From contig NZ_PQCF01000023.1 of assembly GCF_002964765.1 (NCBI RefSeq), forward strand, positions 1-64,000: a stretch of 64,000 bases of DNA, in the 5' to 3' direction. The notes under the pieces were generated by a model. That model worked only from the letters and a program-made list of their open reading frames with translations. It was not told the DNA's origin and searched no databases. The position numbers and the translations under genes are program-made. Below, one piece after another: positions 43,510-53,927 of the stretch; position 1 is the stretch's first letter; each line of letters begins with the position of its first letter. Source of the DNA: Pseudoalteromonas sp. T1lg88 (GTDB lineage: Bacteria; Pseudomonadota; Gammaproteobacteria; Enterobacterales; Alteromonadaceae).

Positions 43510-45543
43510 ATGCGAGTATTTATCCCTTTGCTTTTGGCATCGCCATTAGCGCTGGCAAAAACCGTGAGCGTCAGCTCTCCCGACGGCCAGATCCAAATTT
43601 CTTTAAGTGATGAAGGCGCCCCAAGTTACCAGGTGACGTTTGCCGGTAAGCCGGTGATTAACTCATCCAAGCTCGGCTTTTACTTTAAGGACGCGGCACC
43701 GCTACGCGATGGCCTGGTGATCACCGAGACGCAAACTCAAAGCGTCGACCAAAGCTGGCAACAGCCCTGGGGCGAGCAACGCCTTATTCGTGACAATCAC
43801 AACGAACTGGCGGTTACCTTCAGCGATGAAAGCGATGCCAGCCGCAACTACAGGGTGCGGGTGCGCGCCTTTAATGACGGTCTGGGCTTTCGTTATGAAT
43901 TAGAAGGCAAAGAGCGCCCCGACTACCAGATCACCGATGAGCTCACCGAGTTTGCTCTGGCCGGACAAAACAACGAAGCGCTGTGGATCCCGGCCCGTGG
44001 CTGGAACCGTTACGAGTACGTCTATAAGCGCACCGACGCCAGCGAGGCAGCCCATGTTCATACGCCCTTTACCCTGAAAATGGGCAATGGCGTCCATATC
44101 AGTATTCACGAAGCCGCGCTGGTCGATTATGCCGGCATGACTCTGAACCAGCGTCGTCCGGGTATTTTTAAAGCCGATTTAACGCCCTGGTCCGACGGCA
44201 TTGCGGTAAAAGCCGAAAACGGTTTCACCACCCCCTGGCGTACCATTCAAATCGCCGATAAGGCCACCGGGCTACTTAACTCGCACCTGATCCTCAACCT
44301 CAATGAACCGAATAAACTCGGCGATGTATCCTGGGTTAAGCCGGGTAAATACGTGGGTATCTGGTGGGGCATGCATATCAATGAAAACACCTGGGGCAGC
44401 GGTGAAAAACACGGCGCCACCACAGAAAACACCATTGAATACCTGGACTTTGCTGCCAAATATGGCTTCGATGGCGTGCTCGTTGAAGGCTGGAACCAAG
44501 GCTGGGACGGCGACTGGTTCTTTAATGGCGATGTCTTTAGCTTTACCAAAAGCTATGATGATTTCGACCTGGCCGCCATTGCCAAACACGGTGAAAAGGT
44601 GGGTGCGAAACTGATCGGTCACCATGAAACCTCAGGCAATGTCAGCAACTATCGCAACCAGATGGAAGACGCCTTTAAGCTCTATCAGAAACATGGCGTA
44701 AGCCAGATCAAAACCGGCTATGTTGCCGATGGCGGCAATATCAAACGCATCGATGAGCAGGGTATCGCCCGCTACGAGTGGCACGACGGCCAGTTTATGG
44801 CCAACGAATACCTCTACAATATTGAACTGGCGGCCAAGTATCAGCTCAGCATCAATACCCATGAGCCGATCAAAGATACCGGCCTGCGCCGCACCTACCC
44901 GAACTGGATCACCCGTGAAGGGTCGCGTGGTCAGGAATTTAATGCCTGGGGCACACCGCCAAACCCACCGGCGCATACGCCCATGCTGGCCTACACCCGC
45001 ATGCTGGCGGGGCCGATGGACTTCACTCCGGGGATCTTCGATATGGGCTTTAACGGCCTAGGCGCGGATACCAACCGCCCGCAAACCACCTTGGCGAAAC
45101 AGCTGGCGCTCTATGTGGTGCTCTACAGCCCGGTGCAAATGGCGGCGGATTTACCCCGTAACTACCTGGCCAAGCCGGATGCCTTCCAGTTTATCCAGGA
45201 TGTGCCTACCGATTGGGAGCTAAGCCAGGCCATTGCCGGTGAAATGGGTGAGTATGTGGTTTTTGCCCGTAAGGAACGCAAGCGCGATCACTACAGTGGT
45301 AACGACTGGTATCTGGGCGCCATTACCGATGGTGAAGCCCGCAAGGTCGATATCAAGCTCGACTTTTTAGAGCCGGGTAAACGCTTTGAGGCGCAGATTT
45401 ATGCCGATGGCGAGGATGCCGAATGGGTGAATAACCCCTACAGCATGACCATCAGCAAGCAGGTGGTCACCAGCAAGGACCAGCTTCCGCTTAAGCTGGC
45501 GCCCAGCGGCGGTACCGCCATTCGCTTTAAGGCCCTGGACTAA
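43510..45543 (+). CDS. Glycoside hydrolase family 97 (alpha-glucosidase type)
   Basis: The protein is 677 residues from the ATG at 43510, which has AGGA 7 nt upstream and opens a signal peptide (cut near ALA-K). It has the GH97 three-part plan: N-terminal beta domain, central TIM barrel (YGFDGVLVEGWNQGWDGDW, HHETSG, INTHEPIKDTGLRRTYPNWI) and a C-terminal beta domain. GH97 enzymes cleave alpha-glucosides or alpha-galactosides in the periplasm. It is a single gene with no sugar-uptake partners nearby. Confidence 0.93.
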   Translation: MRVFIPLLLASPLALAKTVSVSSPDGQIQISLSDEGAPSYQVTFAGKPVINSSKLGFYFKDAAPLRDGLVITETQTQSVDQSWQQPWGEQRLIRDNHNELAVTFSDESDASRNYRVRVRAFNDGLGFRYELEGKERPDYQITDELTEFALAGQNNEALWIPARGWNRYEYVYKRTDASEAAHVHTPFTLKMGNGVHISIHEAALVDYAGMTLNQRRPGIFKADLTPWSDGIAVKAENGFTTPWRTIQIADKATGLLNSHLILNLNEPNKLGDVSWVKPGKYVGIWWGMHINENTWGSGEKHGATTENTIEYLDFAAKYGFDGVLVEGWNQGWDGDWFFNGDVFSFTKSYDDFDLAAIAKHGEKVGAKLIGHHETSGNVSNYRNQMEDAFKLYQKHGVSQIKTGYVADGGNIKRIDEQGIARYEWHDGQFMANEYLYNIELAAKYQLSINTHEPIKDTGLRRTYPNWITREGSRGQEFNAWGTPPNPPAHTPMLAYTRMLAGPMDFTPGIFDMGFNGLGADTNRPQTTLAKQLALYVVLYSPVQMAADLPRNYLAKPDAFQFIQDVPTDWELSQAIAGEMGEYVVFARKERKRDHYSGNDWYLGAITDGEARKVDIKLDFLEPGKRFEAQIYADGEDAEWVNNPYSMTISKQVVTSKDQLPLKLAPSGGTAIRFKALD

Positions 45544-45552
45544 CAACGAACG

Positions 45553-45580
45553 AAAAAGCCACCTACTCGGTGGCTTTTTT
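45553..45580. terminator. Two-way terminator between GH97 and the 125-aa gene
   Basis: AAAAAGCCACC-TACTC-GGTGGCTTTTTT, with A-run and T-run on both sides. It lies between convergent genes and overlaps the end of the minus-strand gene. Confidence 0.92.
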
Positions 45581-45940
45581 ATGGCTGCGCTCAAGCAATA
45601 AATACTCGGTGCGTTTAATCTCGCGAATAATGGAGTTGCGGTTCATTTCCATAAAGATCCATAGCTTCACTGCAATCTGCACCATAAGGCCGACGATAAA
45701 CCACACCGCCCAAAAAATCTGGGCACCGACTTCAGTGGCGATGTAAAAGCGATAGCCGCAATAAATAAAGGCAGCCGTGGCAATCAAGGCCAACAGAGTT
45801 GAAAACCATACCCAGAAGCGCATGGAGCCCTGGTAGGTTTGCCCCAAGCGGGCAAATAAGCCCTCATCCCGACTTAAAATACCGTCTAATTGCTGGCGCT
45901 CCTGCGCCAGCTCCGACTTAATTTGCTGCTCTAGATTCAT
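45563..45940 (-). CDS. Small two-span membrane protein, DUF6768-like
   Basis: The protein is 125 residues from the ATG at 45940 (AGGA 8 nt upstream). It has a charged helical N-terminus (MNLEQQIKSELAQERQQ), two membrane spans (about 41-62 and 75-100) and a cytoplasmic tail RNSIIREIKRTEYLLLE. It overlaps the sigma factor gene by 23 bp and is co-transcribed with it. It may be an anti-sigma-like partner, but no classic anti-sigma motif is seen. Confidence 0.75.
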   Translation of the reverse strand: MNLEQQIKSELAQERQQLDGILSRDEGLFARLGQTYQGSMRFWVWFSTLLALIATAAFIYCGYRFYIATEVGAQIFWAVWFIVGLMVQIAVKLWIFMEMNRNSIIREIKRTEYLLLERSHKKATE

Positions 45941-46469
45941 GCTCGCTTCCTCTTTCATCTTGGGCCCACTGGCTTAATTTCTGCCTAGCACTGTGTAAGC
46001 GCGATTTAATTGTGCCTGGTGGCGTATCGAGTACCTTGGCGATATCCGCTATGGGCAACTCTTCTAAATAAAACAAATACACACTATGGCGCTCCACGTC
46101 TGGCAATTGGGCGATCAGGGCGAGTAAGTCTAAATGCCGCTCTACCTTGGCCGTATCCCCGCATTGTTGCTGCGGTGGCTCGGCCACCAGCAGCTCTTTT
46201 TGCCGACGTCGCGTTAGGTCGATAAAGCGCCGATATACGGCGCGAAACAACCAGGCTTTAAAGGCACTGGGCTCAAGCAAAACGCGAATATCTTTGGCCA
46301 CCTTGCTCCATACCTCCTGAGTGAGATCCGCCGCATCCTGCTCACACTGGCAGAGCTTAAAGGCAAAGCGGTAACTGCCCTGATAGTGGCCCTCACACAA
46401 GGCCGAGAAGGCGCTCGCGTCCCCTTTTTGTGCGGCCAGAACCAATAACGCCGTGGTGGTTTCTGTCAT
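45918..46469 (-). CDS. ECF-type RNA polymerase sigma factor
   Basis: The protein is 183 residues from the ATG at 46469, with sigma region 2 (AADLTQEVWSKVAK, FKAWLFRAVYRRFIDLTRRR) and sigma region 4 (LPDVERHSVYLFYLEELPIADIAKVLDTPPGTIKSRLHSARQKLSQ). Such factors direct polymerase to a small regulon. The 3' end overlaps a small two-span membrane gene, the common sigma/regulator layout. Signal and targets are unknown. An open frame extends 18 codons upstream, unlikely to be used. Confidence 0.92.
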   Translation of the reverse strand: MTETTTALLVLAAQKGDASAFSALCEGHYQGSYRFAFKLCQCEQDAADLTQEVWSKVAKDIRVLLEPSAFKAWLFRAVYRRFIDLTRRRQKELLVAEPPQQQCGDTAKVERHLDLLALIAQLPDVERHSVYLFYLEELPIADIAKVLDTPPGTIKSRLHSARQKLSQWAQDERGSEHESRAAN

Positions 46470-46622
46470 AGTGAAAATCAAATCTTTATTACAAGACGCA
46501 GTAGCAAGCAAAAAGGTTGGCAACCAAGGTAATTAATTTATGGTCGCCGTCAAAGTATAGCTGCTAGATAGCTGCTAGTATGGTGCAAAATTGAAGCAAA
46601 TTAATTGATTTTAGGTGTGTTT

Positions 46623-47450
46623 ATGCGGTTATTCTCACTGCTGTTATTACTCTTTTGCGGACTTACCTATGGCCAACAAGGCGCGTATTCCATCCCCCGC
46701 AGCCAGGTCATCGAATTAACGGATCACCATAGCCAGCATACCTACCCCCTGTATATTAAGCTGCCAGCTTCCTATGCTAAAAACCCAAGTAGACAATACC
46801 CGGTTATTTACCTCACCGACGGCCATTACAGTTTTCAACTGGTCTCTGGGGCCACTCGCTTCCCGATGAATTCAGGGGCCATGCCCGAGGCCATTTTAGT
46901 TGCCATTGGTTACGCTCAAGGCGACAAGGGCCAGAGCAGCCGCGTTCGTGATTACACCCCAACCAAAGAATCGAGCTGGAAGCTGGCCACTGGCGAAGCA
47001 GCGAAACATGCGCGCTTTATTCGCGAACAGGTATTTACCCATATACAAAAAAATTACCGCGCTCTGGCAACGCAGCGCACCTATATGGGGAATTCTTTAG
47101 GTGGACTGTTCGGCGCCTATTTACTGCTGCAAGAACCGGATATGTTCAGCAACTATATTCTGGGCAGCCCATCGGTGTGGTTTGATAACCAGTCTATTCT
47201 GGCTTTAGAGCTAAAGCCCAGTAAGGCAGCGCCCAAGGTCTATATAGGTGTGGGTAGTTTAGAAACCCCAGCGTATGGCGAGGGGCAAGATATGGTGGCC
47301 GACGCACAGGCCCTGTTTGATAAGCTGCGCAGCCTGCCGGCGAGTCACAGCCAAATCAAACTGAGGATTATAGAGGAGGCTCGTCATGCCACCGCTTTCC
47401 CAAGCACCTCAATCCAAGGGTTGGATTGGCTGCTCAGGGAAGGTGAGTAA
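46623..47450 (+). CDS. Alpha/beta hydrolase esterase (Esterase_phd family)
   Basis: The protein is 275 residues from the ATG at 46623 (AGGTG upstream), with a signal peptide (cut after TYG). It has the nucleophile elbow GNSLGG (S near 157), LGSPSVWFDN for the acid, and EEARHATAFP with the likely catalytic histidine. The family covers enterobactin esterase IroE-like and S-formylglutathione hydrolase-like enzymes. The natural ester is unknown. It is close to, and convergent with, the K+ channel gene. Confidence 0.85.
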   Translation: MRLFSLLLLLFCGLTYGQQGAYSIPRSQVIELTDHHSQHTYPLYIKLPASYAKNPSRQYPVIYLTDGHYSFQLVSGATRFPMNSGAMPEAILVAIGYAQGDKGQSSRVRDYTPTKESSWKLATGEAAKHARFIREQVFTHIQKNYRALATQRTYMGNSLGGLFGAYLLLQEPDMFSNYILGSPSVWFDNQSILALELKPSKAAPKVYIGVGSLETPAYGEGQDMVADAQALFDKLRSLPASHSQIKLRIIEEARHATAFPSTSIQGLDWLLREGE

Positions 47451-47457
47451 CACCAAG

Positions 47458-48513
47458 TTACGGCCACTTTACCTCGGCGGCAAGAACGCGTACCGGGGCA
47501 ATATAGTGAATAATATCGCCGCCCTGAATGGCGTAATCCAGCGGTGGGTTGAGATCCATATCCAGAGCGCTGCGATTATGGGCAATGCCTAAAATGGTGG
47601 CGTCATACTGGCGCTTAAAGAGCTCAAAAATATCCGCATAGGTGAAGCGACTGACTTCGTTTGGGATCACCATGGAGAAATGCGTGTCACCATGGAGACT
47701 CGACATAATTTCCTGCTGCACTCGACTGGCACCCGGGTCTTCCATGGAGCGAACCAGCACCTCGGCGGTACGGTTAGAGCTGCATTCAACGTTGGCACAG
47801 TGTTCGCTCAGCATTTGCGCCTTACTTTCATCATCGAAATAAGCACAGATATGGGCGCTTTCCTTCACTAACTTGCTGATCTTCAGCGCCGTGGTAAAGC
47901 TTTGGTTATCGTCCGCCCCTTCCACTATGATGCGATCGGCGGTACTGATACCAACACGATTGAGTTGCTCTTCATCGGTATAGCTGCTCAGTTTTACAAA
48001 GCTGACATTGGGCTCAGAAAAGAAAGGGTGCTCAATATCATCGGTCACCGCCAGCACTATGTCTCTGCGCACCCGTTTGTCATCGGCAAGAATGTAGCGC
48101 ACCATTTTGCGAGTGCGCACTGGGTGCCAACCGAAAATAATGATGTGGTTAGCAAAATGCGTTACGTCTTTTTCACCTGTCATAGCACGCCTTATTATAT
48201 GTGTAATGGTTTGTCCGGCCTTACCCAGCAGCATACCGAATAATGCCAAACCGAAAGGAATTTGCACCAGGGCCACCAGCAGGCGCCCCAGATCTGAGCT
48301 TGGGCTTAAATCGCCATAACCCACGGTTGAAGTGGTGACCACGTAATAATAAAAAAACGTGTTTGGCGCCAGCAGCGCCTGCTCACCGGCGGCCGCCAGC
48401 AGCAGCCAGGTTATCCCCATATGCGCTAAAATTGCGAGTACCACCGCCTGCCAACTGAGCTGGTCGATATGACTGCGAATGGTGAGCAAGAGGCGCTTAA
48501 TCAATATCGGCAT
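47458..48513 (-). CDS. Two-span potassium channel with an RCK (TrkA-N) domain
   Basis: The 351-residue protein has two membrane spans around the selectivity filter TVGYGD (about 62-67). A cytoplasmic RCK region (HIIIFGWHPVRTRKMV) follows, then a second ligand-binding half. This is the MthK/Kch layout, used for K+ flow gated by a cytoplasmic ligand. It is a single gene, convergent with the esterase. Confidence 0.92.
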   Translation of the reverse strand: MPILIKRLLLTIRSHIDQLSWQAVVLAILAHMGITWLLLAAAGEQALLAPNTFFYYYVVTTSTVGYGDLSPSSDLGRLLVALVQIPFGLALFGMLLGKAGQTITHIIRRAMTGEKDVTHFANHIIIFGWHPVRTRKMVRYILADDKRVRRDIVLAVTDDIEHPFFSEPNVSFVKLSSYTDEEQLNRVGISTADRIIVEGADDNQSFTTALKISKLVKESAHICAYFDDESKAQMLSEHCANVECSSNRTAEVLVRSMEDPGASRVQQEIMSSLHGDTHFSMVIPNEVSRFTYADIFELFKRQYDATILGIAHNRSALDMDLNPPLDYAIQGGDIIHYIAPVRVLAAEVKWP

Positions 48514-48535
48514 AATTCGCCTTATCCCTAACTAT

Positions 48536-48556
48536 TTGGGCGCCTTAGGCGCCCAA
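48536..48556. other. Perfect GC hairpin between DUF885 and channel genes
   Basis: TTGGGCGCC-TTA-GGCGCCCAA, 9-bp perfect stem and 3-nt loop, with no long T-run. It lies after the DUF885 stop and before the channel ATG and may act as a weak terminator. Confidence 0.6.
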
Positions 48557-48578
48557 TTTCTTGTAATATTTCAGCATT

Positions 48579-50357
48579 CTAGCTTTTCTTGGTCGCTAAT
48601 GCCTCAGCAATATACTGGTCAATTTGCTGCTCTAGTACATTAAGTGGAATAGAACCATGACGCAAGACCTGATAGTGGAACTCGCGAACGTCAAAGTCAT
48701 GACCCAGGGCTTTTTCCGCCTTGGCACGTAAGCGCTTAATGGTCAGCTCGCCAATTTTGTACGATAGTGCCTGAGCTGGCCAGGAGATATAGCGATCCGT
48801 TTCCGTTTTCACATTATGCAGTGATAATGCTGTGTTTTCGCTCATAAAATCCAGCGCCTGCTGGCGCGACCAACCGAACATATGCATGCCGGTATCCACC
48901 ACTAAACGCGCCGCACGCCACATTTCATAGGTGAGGCGACCAAAGTCGCTATAAGGGTCTTGATAGAAGCCCGCTTCAATACCCAAGTATTCACTGTACA
49001 AACCCCAGCCTTCACCAAAGGCCGATAGATAGGCATTACGGCGATAGCTTGGCAGGTAATCCAGCTCGGCATTAAGGGAAATTTGCAGGTGATGACCCGG
49101 TACCGCTTCGTGCAAGGTCAGTGCTTCCAACACATACAAGGGGCGCTTATCCAGGGCATAGGTGTTGACCCAGTAGAAGCCAGCTTCGTCATCACGGCTG
49201 GAGCCCGAGTAGCGGCCCGTGGTGTATTTAGGGGCTATGTTGGCGGGAACCGGCGCAACACCATAAGGCTTACGAGGCAACTCCTTAAACAATTTTGGCA
49301 ACTGAGCGTCCATCTTTTTGGCGATATAAGACGCTTCCTTCAGCAACTCTTCCGGGGTGGTGGCGTAAAACTGCGGATCGGTACGCAAGAACTCAACAAA
49401 GTCGGCAAAACTGCCTTCAAAGCCAAGCTCATCGATGATCGCCTGCATCTCACCACGGATGCGTTTTACTTCCTGCAAACCCAGTTCATGGATTTCCTTT
49501 GGCGTCATCTCGGTGGTGGTGTAATGCTTGGCGCGATTGGCATAAAAGGCCTCGCCGTTAGGCACATTCGAGATGCCTATGGTATCGCGGGCACCGGGGC
49601 GATAGGTGTTAACGAAAAAGTCGTAATACCCCTGATACGCTGGCAACACCTGCTTACCGATCACTTCCTTGGCCTGGTTTTGCAGCAGGGCAAATTCATC
49701 ATCACTGATACCGGCGGTATTTTGCTTAAAGGGCGCATAAAACTCGGATTCGGTAACATCATCCACCAAAAAGGCGCTGATGGATTCTTCATAACCGGCG
49801 AGCACCGCCTTAGGTTGAGTCAGACCGGTTTCCAGGCCCTTGTTCATCCAATAAATATTCTGCTCGAAGAAACGCGGCACCTGGCTTAAGCGCTTAAGGT
49901 AGGTTTCAAAACCAGCTTTTGAGCTGTAATCGCCACGGGCAACCATAAAGGACAGCGACGAGTGAAAGCCGTACTCTGAGGTCAGCGGCATATAGTGGGT
50001 ATTAAAGCGATACTCATCCAGCTGGTTCTGCACCTGAGCGCGGATAATCTGTAGATTGATCTTGTTCTCGCCGCTGAGTGCCTCGCTATCTATGGCATCA
50101 AGCTGGGCAAGCAAGGCCTGGCGTTGCTCGTACTGCGCCTTGAGGTACTCGGGGCTGAGGTTGGCCAGCAGATAACCGTCCACCTCTTGCCTGTAAGGAT
50201 TCACACTTTCGCGATATTTGACGATTTGCTCGGCGACCTGGGTAAAGGTCTCATCCTGGTTCAGGGGCGCGGTTTTGCTGGGCGCCGCACAGGCACTAAC
50301 GCCCAATACCAAGGCAGTGGCCAGGGCCAATGTTTTCAACTTAAAGGGAGACTGCAT
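48579..50357 (-). CDS. DUF885 family lipoprotein, likely metallo-hydrolase
   Basis: The protein is 592 residues from the ATG at 50357, with a lipoprotein signal LGVSAC. It is mostly helical and has the motif LHEAVPGHHLQ near residue 416, a probable zinc site like that of helical metallopeptidases, followed by GEGWGLYSEYLG. The family is widespread and its substrate is not known. It is monocistronic, with a perfect hairpin after the stop codon. Confidence 0.85.
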   Translation of the reverse strand: MQSPFKLKTLALATALVLGVSACAAPSKTAPLNQDETFTQVAEQIVKYRESVNPYRQEVDGYLLANLSPEYLKAQYEQRQALLAQLDAIDSEALSGENKINLQIIRAQVQNQLDEYRFNTHYMPLTSEYGFHSSLSFMVARGDYSSKAGFETYLKRLSQVPRFFEQNIYWMNKGLETGLTQPKAVLAGYEESISAFLVDDVTESEFYAPFKQNTAGISDDEFALLQNQAKEVIGKQVLPAYQGYYDFFVNTYRPGARDTIGISNVPNGEAFYANRAKHYTTTEMTPKEIHELGLQEVKRIRGEMQAIIDELGFEGSFADFVEFLRTDPQFYATTPEELLKEASYIAKKMDAQLPKLFKELPRKPYGVAPVPANIAPKYTTGRYSGSSRDDEAGFYWVNTYALDKRPLYVLEALTLHEAVPGHHLQISLNAELDYLPSYRRNAYLSAFGEGWGLYSEYLGIEAGFYQDPYSDFGRLTYEMWRAARLVVDTGMHMFGWSRQQALDFMSENTALSLHNVKTETDRYISWPAQALSYKIGELTIKRLRAKAEKALGHDFDVREFHYQVLRHGSIPLNVLEQQIDQYIAEALATKKS

Positions 50358-50588
50358 ATTTCTGTTCTCGTTATTGCAATGCACTATGATGCCCTACTCT
50401 AGCCCAGCGGCTATGTGTGTCAAAGTCGATGCGACCAAATCTCCCTTCTTTTGTTCACCCCACTGCGATTGCACGGCTATTAGGTCACATTGGCGAAAAT
50501 CATGGCAGGCGTAAAAATGGCTTAATCCTTGAGCTGTTACGGGCCCTCAAGTACACTATGGCCAAATTCCCTCTAGGCTTGAATTACC

Positions 50589-51344
50589 ATGAAAGAAGCT
50601 GAGCAAAAAACCACGCATTTTGGTTATAAAACGGTCGCGGCAAACGAAAAAGCGGCTCATGTTGCCGATGTTTTCCACTCGGTCGCAGCTAAATACGATT
50701 TAATGAATGATTTGCTCTCTTTTGGCATTCATCGTCTATGGAAACGCGTAACCATAGCCAGCTCGGGCGCCCGCAAAGGCCAGACAATTCTTGACTTAGC
50801 CGGTGGTACCGGCGACCTGACCGCTAAATTCAGCCAGCTGGTTGGCGATACCGGCCGCGTGATCTTGGGCGATATCAATGATTCGATGCTCAAGGTAGGT
50901 CGTGACAAATTGCGCGACCGTGGCCTGGTCAGCAACATCGAATATGTACAGATGAACGCCGAAGAGCTGCCGTTTCCGGACAACAGCATAGACGTGATCA
51001 CCATCGCCTTTGGTCTACGTAACGTGACCGACCAAAGCAAGGCTTTGGCTTCCATGTATCGCGTGCTTAAGCCAGGCGGTCGTCTGCTGGTGTTGGAATT
51101 CTCCAAGCCTGAGCATGAAGTACTGACTAAGCTTTATGATATCTATTCCTTCAATATTCTGCCTAAGGTGGGCCAGGTAGTGCTCAATGACAGCGAGTCT
51201 TACAAATACCTTGCCGAGTCTATTCGTATGCACCCGGATCAAGAAACATTAGAGGGCATGATGAAAGACGTGGGCTTTGAGCAGACCAGCTATCAGAATA
51301 TGAGCGGCGGTATCGTTGCCCTGCATCGCGGCTTTAAGTTTTAA
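50589..51344 (+). CDS. ubiE: Ubiquinone/menaquinone biosynthesis C-methyltransferase
   Basis: The 251-residue SAM-dependent methyltransferase has [21 protein letters not shown] and the SAM loop [11 protein letters not shown], with GLRNVTD later on, all UbiE hallmarks. It methylates the quinone ring at carbon 2 in ubiquinone and menaquinone synthesis. It starts the ubiE-ubiJ-ubiB run, 9 bp before ubiJ. Confidence 0.98.
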   Translation: MKEAEQKTTHFGYKTVAANEKAAHVADVFHSVAAKYDLMNDLLSFGIHRLWKRVTIASSGARKGQTILDLAGGTGDLTAKFSQLVGDTGRVILGDINDSMLKVGRDKLRDRGLVSNIEYVQMNAEELPFPDNSIDVITIAFGLRNVTDQSKALASMYRVLKPGGRLLVLEFSKPEHEVLTKLYDIYSFNILPKVGQVVLNDSESYKYLAESIRMHPDQETLEGMMKDVGFEQTSYQNMSGGIVALHRGFKF

Positions 51345-51353
51345 GGAGCGGCC

Positions 51354-51986
51354 ATGCTCGGGCATTTTGCTATCGCCGCCATAGAAACACTCGCCAACAG
51401 GCTAATCTCCCTCGCCCCCCAGGTGCAGGCCCGTCTTGCCAAGGTACAGGGGCAAAGCCTTGTGGTACATGTGCGCGACTGGCAGCAATTTATCAGCGTC
51501 GTCTACGCCAGCGAAGGCCTGATGCTGCAAGTGCACGATGCACAGCCCGAGTACAGTGATTGCTTTATCAGTGCCGATACCGACACCCTGATGAAGCTTA
51601 AAGAGCCATCGCGCCTGACCCAGCTTATCCGCCAGCATAAACTCGATATCGACGGCGATATTCATCTTGCCCAGGCCTTTAGTCAGGCCTTTAGCGAGCT
51701 CGATATCGACTGGCCGGAACATTGGTCGCAATATATCGGCGATGCGCCAGCGCAGTTATTATGGCAAGCTGTCAGCCAAGGCAAAGCCCGGGCGTTAGAA
51801 GCACAAGGCAAGCTGGATCATATCCTGCTGACGCTGTTACAAGACGAGCTTAAAGTAAGCATTCACCCGCTGGAACTGACCCAATTCACGCGTCAGAATC
51901 GCCAATTAAAGAGCGATGTCCAACAGCTGGAACAGCGCCTAGATAAACTATTGGCGCAAATGCCAATGCAGCAAACAAGAGGTTAA
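51354..51986 (+). CDS. ubiJ: Ubiquinone biosynthesis accessory factor UbiJ
   Basis: The 210-residue protein has an SCP2 lipid-binding domain at the start and a coiled-coil C-terminus ([11 protein letters not shown]). UbiJ binds hydrophobic quinone intermediates in the soluble Ubi complex. The gene sits 9 bp after ubiE and 2 bp before ubiB, the usual order. Confidence 0.93.
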   Translation: MLGHFAIAAIETLANRLISLAPQVQARLAKVQGQSLVVHVRDWQQFISVVYASEGLMLQVHDAQPEYSDCFISADTDTLMKLKEPSRLTQLIRQHKLDIDGDIHLAQAFSQAFSELDIDWPEHWSQYIGDAPAQLLWQAVSQGKARALEAQGKLDHILLTLLQDELKVSIHPLELTQFTRQNRQLKSDVQQLEQRLDKLLAQMPMQQTRG

Positions 51987-51988
51987 TT

Positions 51989-53587
51989 GTGGCCGTAGCG
52001 CGACTGTATTTCATCACCAAAACCTTATTGCAATACGGCATTGATGAGCTGCTGCCGCGCCATAAACTGCCCTGGTTTGCCAAACTGGCCAGAAGCAGCG
52101 CCTTTTGGTTGCGCAACCGCCATCGCGACAAACCCGCTGGTATGCGCCTACGCCTGGCCCTGCAAACCCTAGGGCCGGTGTGGATTAAATTTGGACAAAT
52201 GCTGTCTACCCGCCGCGACCTCTTGCCTCCTGAGATCGCCAACGAACTGGCGCTGCTGCAAGACCAGGTGCCGCCGTTTAGCGGCGACCTGGCGCAGAAA
52301 ATTATCGAACAGGCGTTAGAAATCGACGATATTAGCGTCGTATTCAGCGAATTCGACACCACCCCATTAGCCTCTGCCTCCATCGCTCAGGTACATACCG
52401 CCAAGCTGGCCGATGGCAGCGGCGAGCATCAGGAAGTGGTGGTTAAGGTCATTCGCCCCGATATCAAAAAGCAGATCGATGCCGACCTCACCCTGATGCA
52501 ACAATGCGCCAAGGTGGTGGCCAAATTACTGCGCGAGGGCCGTCGTTTACGCCCGGTTGAAGTGGTCAAAGAGTATAAGAAAACCCTGCTCGATGAGCTG
52601 GATTTAATGCGTGAGGGCGCCAATGCCATTGTGCTCAGACGCAACTTTGAAGGTTCTGAATCCCTCTACATTCCCTATGTGTACAGCGATTACAGCCGCA
52701 GCAATGTGCTGGTGATGGAGCGCATTTACGGTATTCCCGTATCCGACACCGATGCCCTGCTTAAGCAAGGTACCAATATGAAGTTGCTGGCCGAGCGTGG
52801 CGTTGAGGTCTTCTTTACTCAGGTATTCCGCGACAGCTTCTTCCATGCCGATATGCACCCGGGCAATATTTTTGTCTCTCACGAGAACCCGCACAACCCG
52901 CAGTATATAGGCATAGACTGCGGCATTGTCGGCACCCTGAACAAGGACGATAAACGCTACCTGGCTGAGAACTTTATCGCCTTTTTTAACCGCGATTACC
53001 GCAAGGTGGCGGAGCTGCATGTGGACTCGGGCTGGGTGCCTGCCGATACCAGCATAGAAGAATTCGAATTTGCCATTCGCACCGTGTGTGAGCCCATTTT
53101 TAATAAGCCACTGGCGGAGATCTCCTTCGGCCATGTGCTCGTTAACCTGTTCAACACGGCGCGACGCTTTAATATGGAAGTGCAGCCGCAACTGGTGTTA
53201 CTGCAAAAAACCTTGCTCTATGTTGAAGGCCTGGGTCGTCAGCTCTACCCGCAGTTGGACCTGTGGCAAACGGCGAAACCTTTCCTCGAAGATTGGGTCA
53301 AACAACAAGTAGGTCCTTGGGCCGTGGCCAAGCAAATGTATGCTAATTTGCCATTTTGGGCGGAAAAGATGCCCGAGATCCCGGATTTGCTCTATCACGC
53401 GCTGAAGCGCCAGCATCTGCAGCCGCCACCCCAGGCCAATAACCACAAACCCGTGCTGCTTACCCTAATTGGTTGCAGTGCCTTGATAGTCAGTAGTATT
53501 TTGGTCATCAACCACTGGTATACTGGGGCCGCACTTAGCGCCACCTTGGGAGCAGGCCTTTGTTGGCTGGGTTGGCGAAAGGGATAG
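51989..53587 (+). CDS. ubiB: Ubiquinone biosynthesis protein UbiB (atypical kinase/ATPase)
   Basis: The 532-residue ABC1/ADCK family protein starts at a GTG with AGAGG 7 nt upstream. It has the KxGQ motif ([10 protein letters not shown]) and [13 protein letters not shown] with the catalytic region, then two C-terminal membrane spans (about 484-528). UbiB supports quinone synthesis by ATP hydrolysis at the membrane. It is the third gene of the ubi run, about 90 bp before tatA. Confidence 0.97.
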   Translation: MAVARLYFITKTLLQYGIDELLPRHKLPWFAKLARSSAFWLRNRHRDKPAGMRLRLALQTLGPVWIKFGQMLSTRRDLLPPEIANELALLQDQVPPFSGDLAQKIIEQALEIDDISVVFSEFDTTPLASASIAQVHTAKLADGSGEHQEVVVKVIRPDIKKQIDADLTLMQQCAKVVAKLLREGRRLRPVEVVKEYKKTLLDELDLMREGANAIVLRRNFEGSESLYIPYVYSDYSRSNVLVMERIYGIPVSDTDALLKQGTNMKLLAERGVEVFFTQVFRDSFFHADMHPGNIFVSHENPHNPQYIGIDCGIVGTLNKDDKRYLAENFIAFFNRDYRKVAELHVDSGWVPADTSIEEFEFAIRTVCEPIFNKPLAEISFGHVLVNLFNTARRFNMEVQPQLVLLQKTLLYVEGLGRQLYPQLDLWQTAKPFLEDWVKQQVGPWAVAKQMYANLPFWAEKMPEIPDLLYHALKRQHLQPPPQANNHKPVLLTLIGCSALIVSSILVINHWYTGAALSATLGAGLCWLGWRKG

Positions 53588-53675
53588 GGTCTCCCCCGTA
53601 AAGATTTATACTATTAGCTCGACGTAGTACAAGGTATACTCGTCGAACAATTATCCGCATATTGGAGTACATAAT

Positions 53676-53921
53676 ATGGGCATTGGTAACGTCGGCTGGG
53701 TACAGCTACTTATCGTTTTAGCGATCATCGTATTGCTATTCGGCACCAAAAAACTACGTAACATCGGCAGCGATCTAGGCAGTGCGGTGAAAGGTTTTAA
53801 GAAGGCCGTAAAAGACGAAGATAAAACCGAAACGACCACTCAAGAAAAGATCAGCGAGCAAGATAACGCGACCAACCCGGCCGCCGATAAAACCGCTGCG
53901 CAAGATAAAGACAAGGTATAA
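53676..53921 (+). CDS. tatA: Sec-independent protein translocase subunit TatA
   Basis: The 81-residue protein has one N-terminal span, the [23 protein letters not shown] hinge and amphipathic helix, and a charged tail. TatA forms the pore-like assembly for folded, twin-arginine proteins such as the PhoD at 28 kb. It starts the tatABC run with a GGAG ribosome-binding site. Confidence 0.97.
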   Translation: MGIGNVGWVQLLIVLAIIVLLFGTKKLRNIGSDLGSAVKGFKKAVKDEDKTETTTQEKISEQDNATNPAADKTAAQDKDKV

Positions 53922-53927
53922 GCGCCG

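Noticed and set aside
49083..49889. 268-residue plus-strand frame within the DUF885 gene
   Set aside because: It is the reverse shadow of a conserved lipoprotein gene and has no promoter, ribosome-binding site or recognisable domain.
53621..53651. Inverted repeat TCGACG / CGTCGA before tatA as a terminator of ubiB
   Set aside because: Stem is imperfect and no T-run follows; it could equally be chance or an operator.
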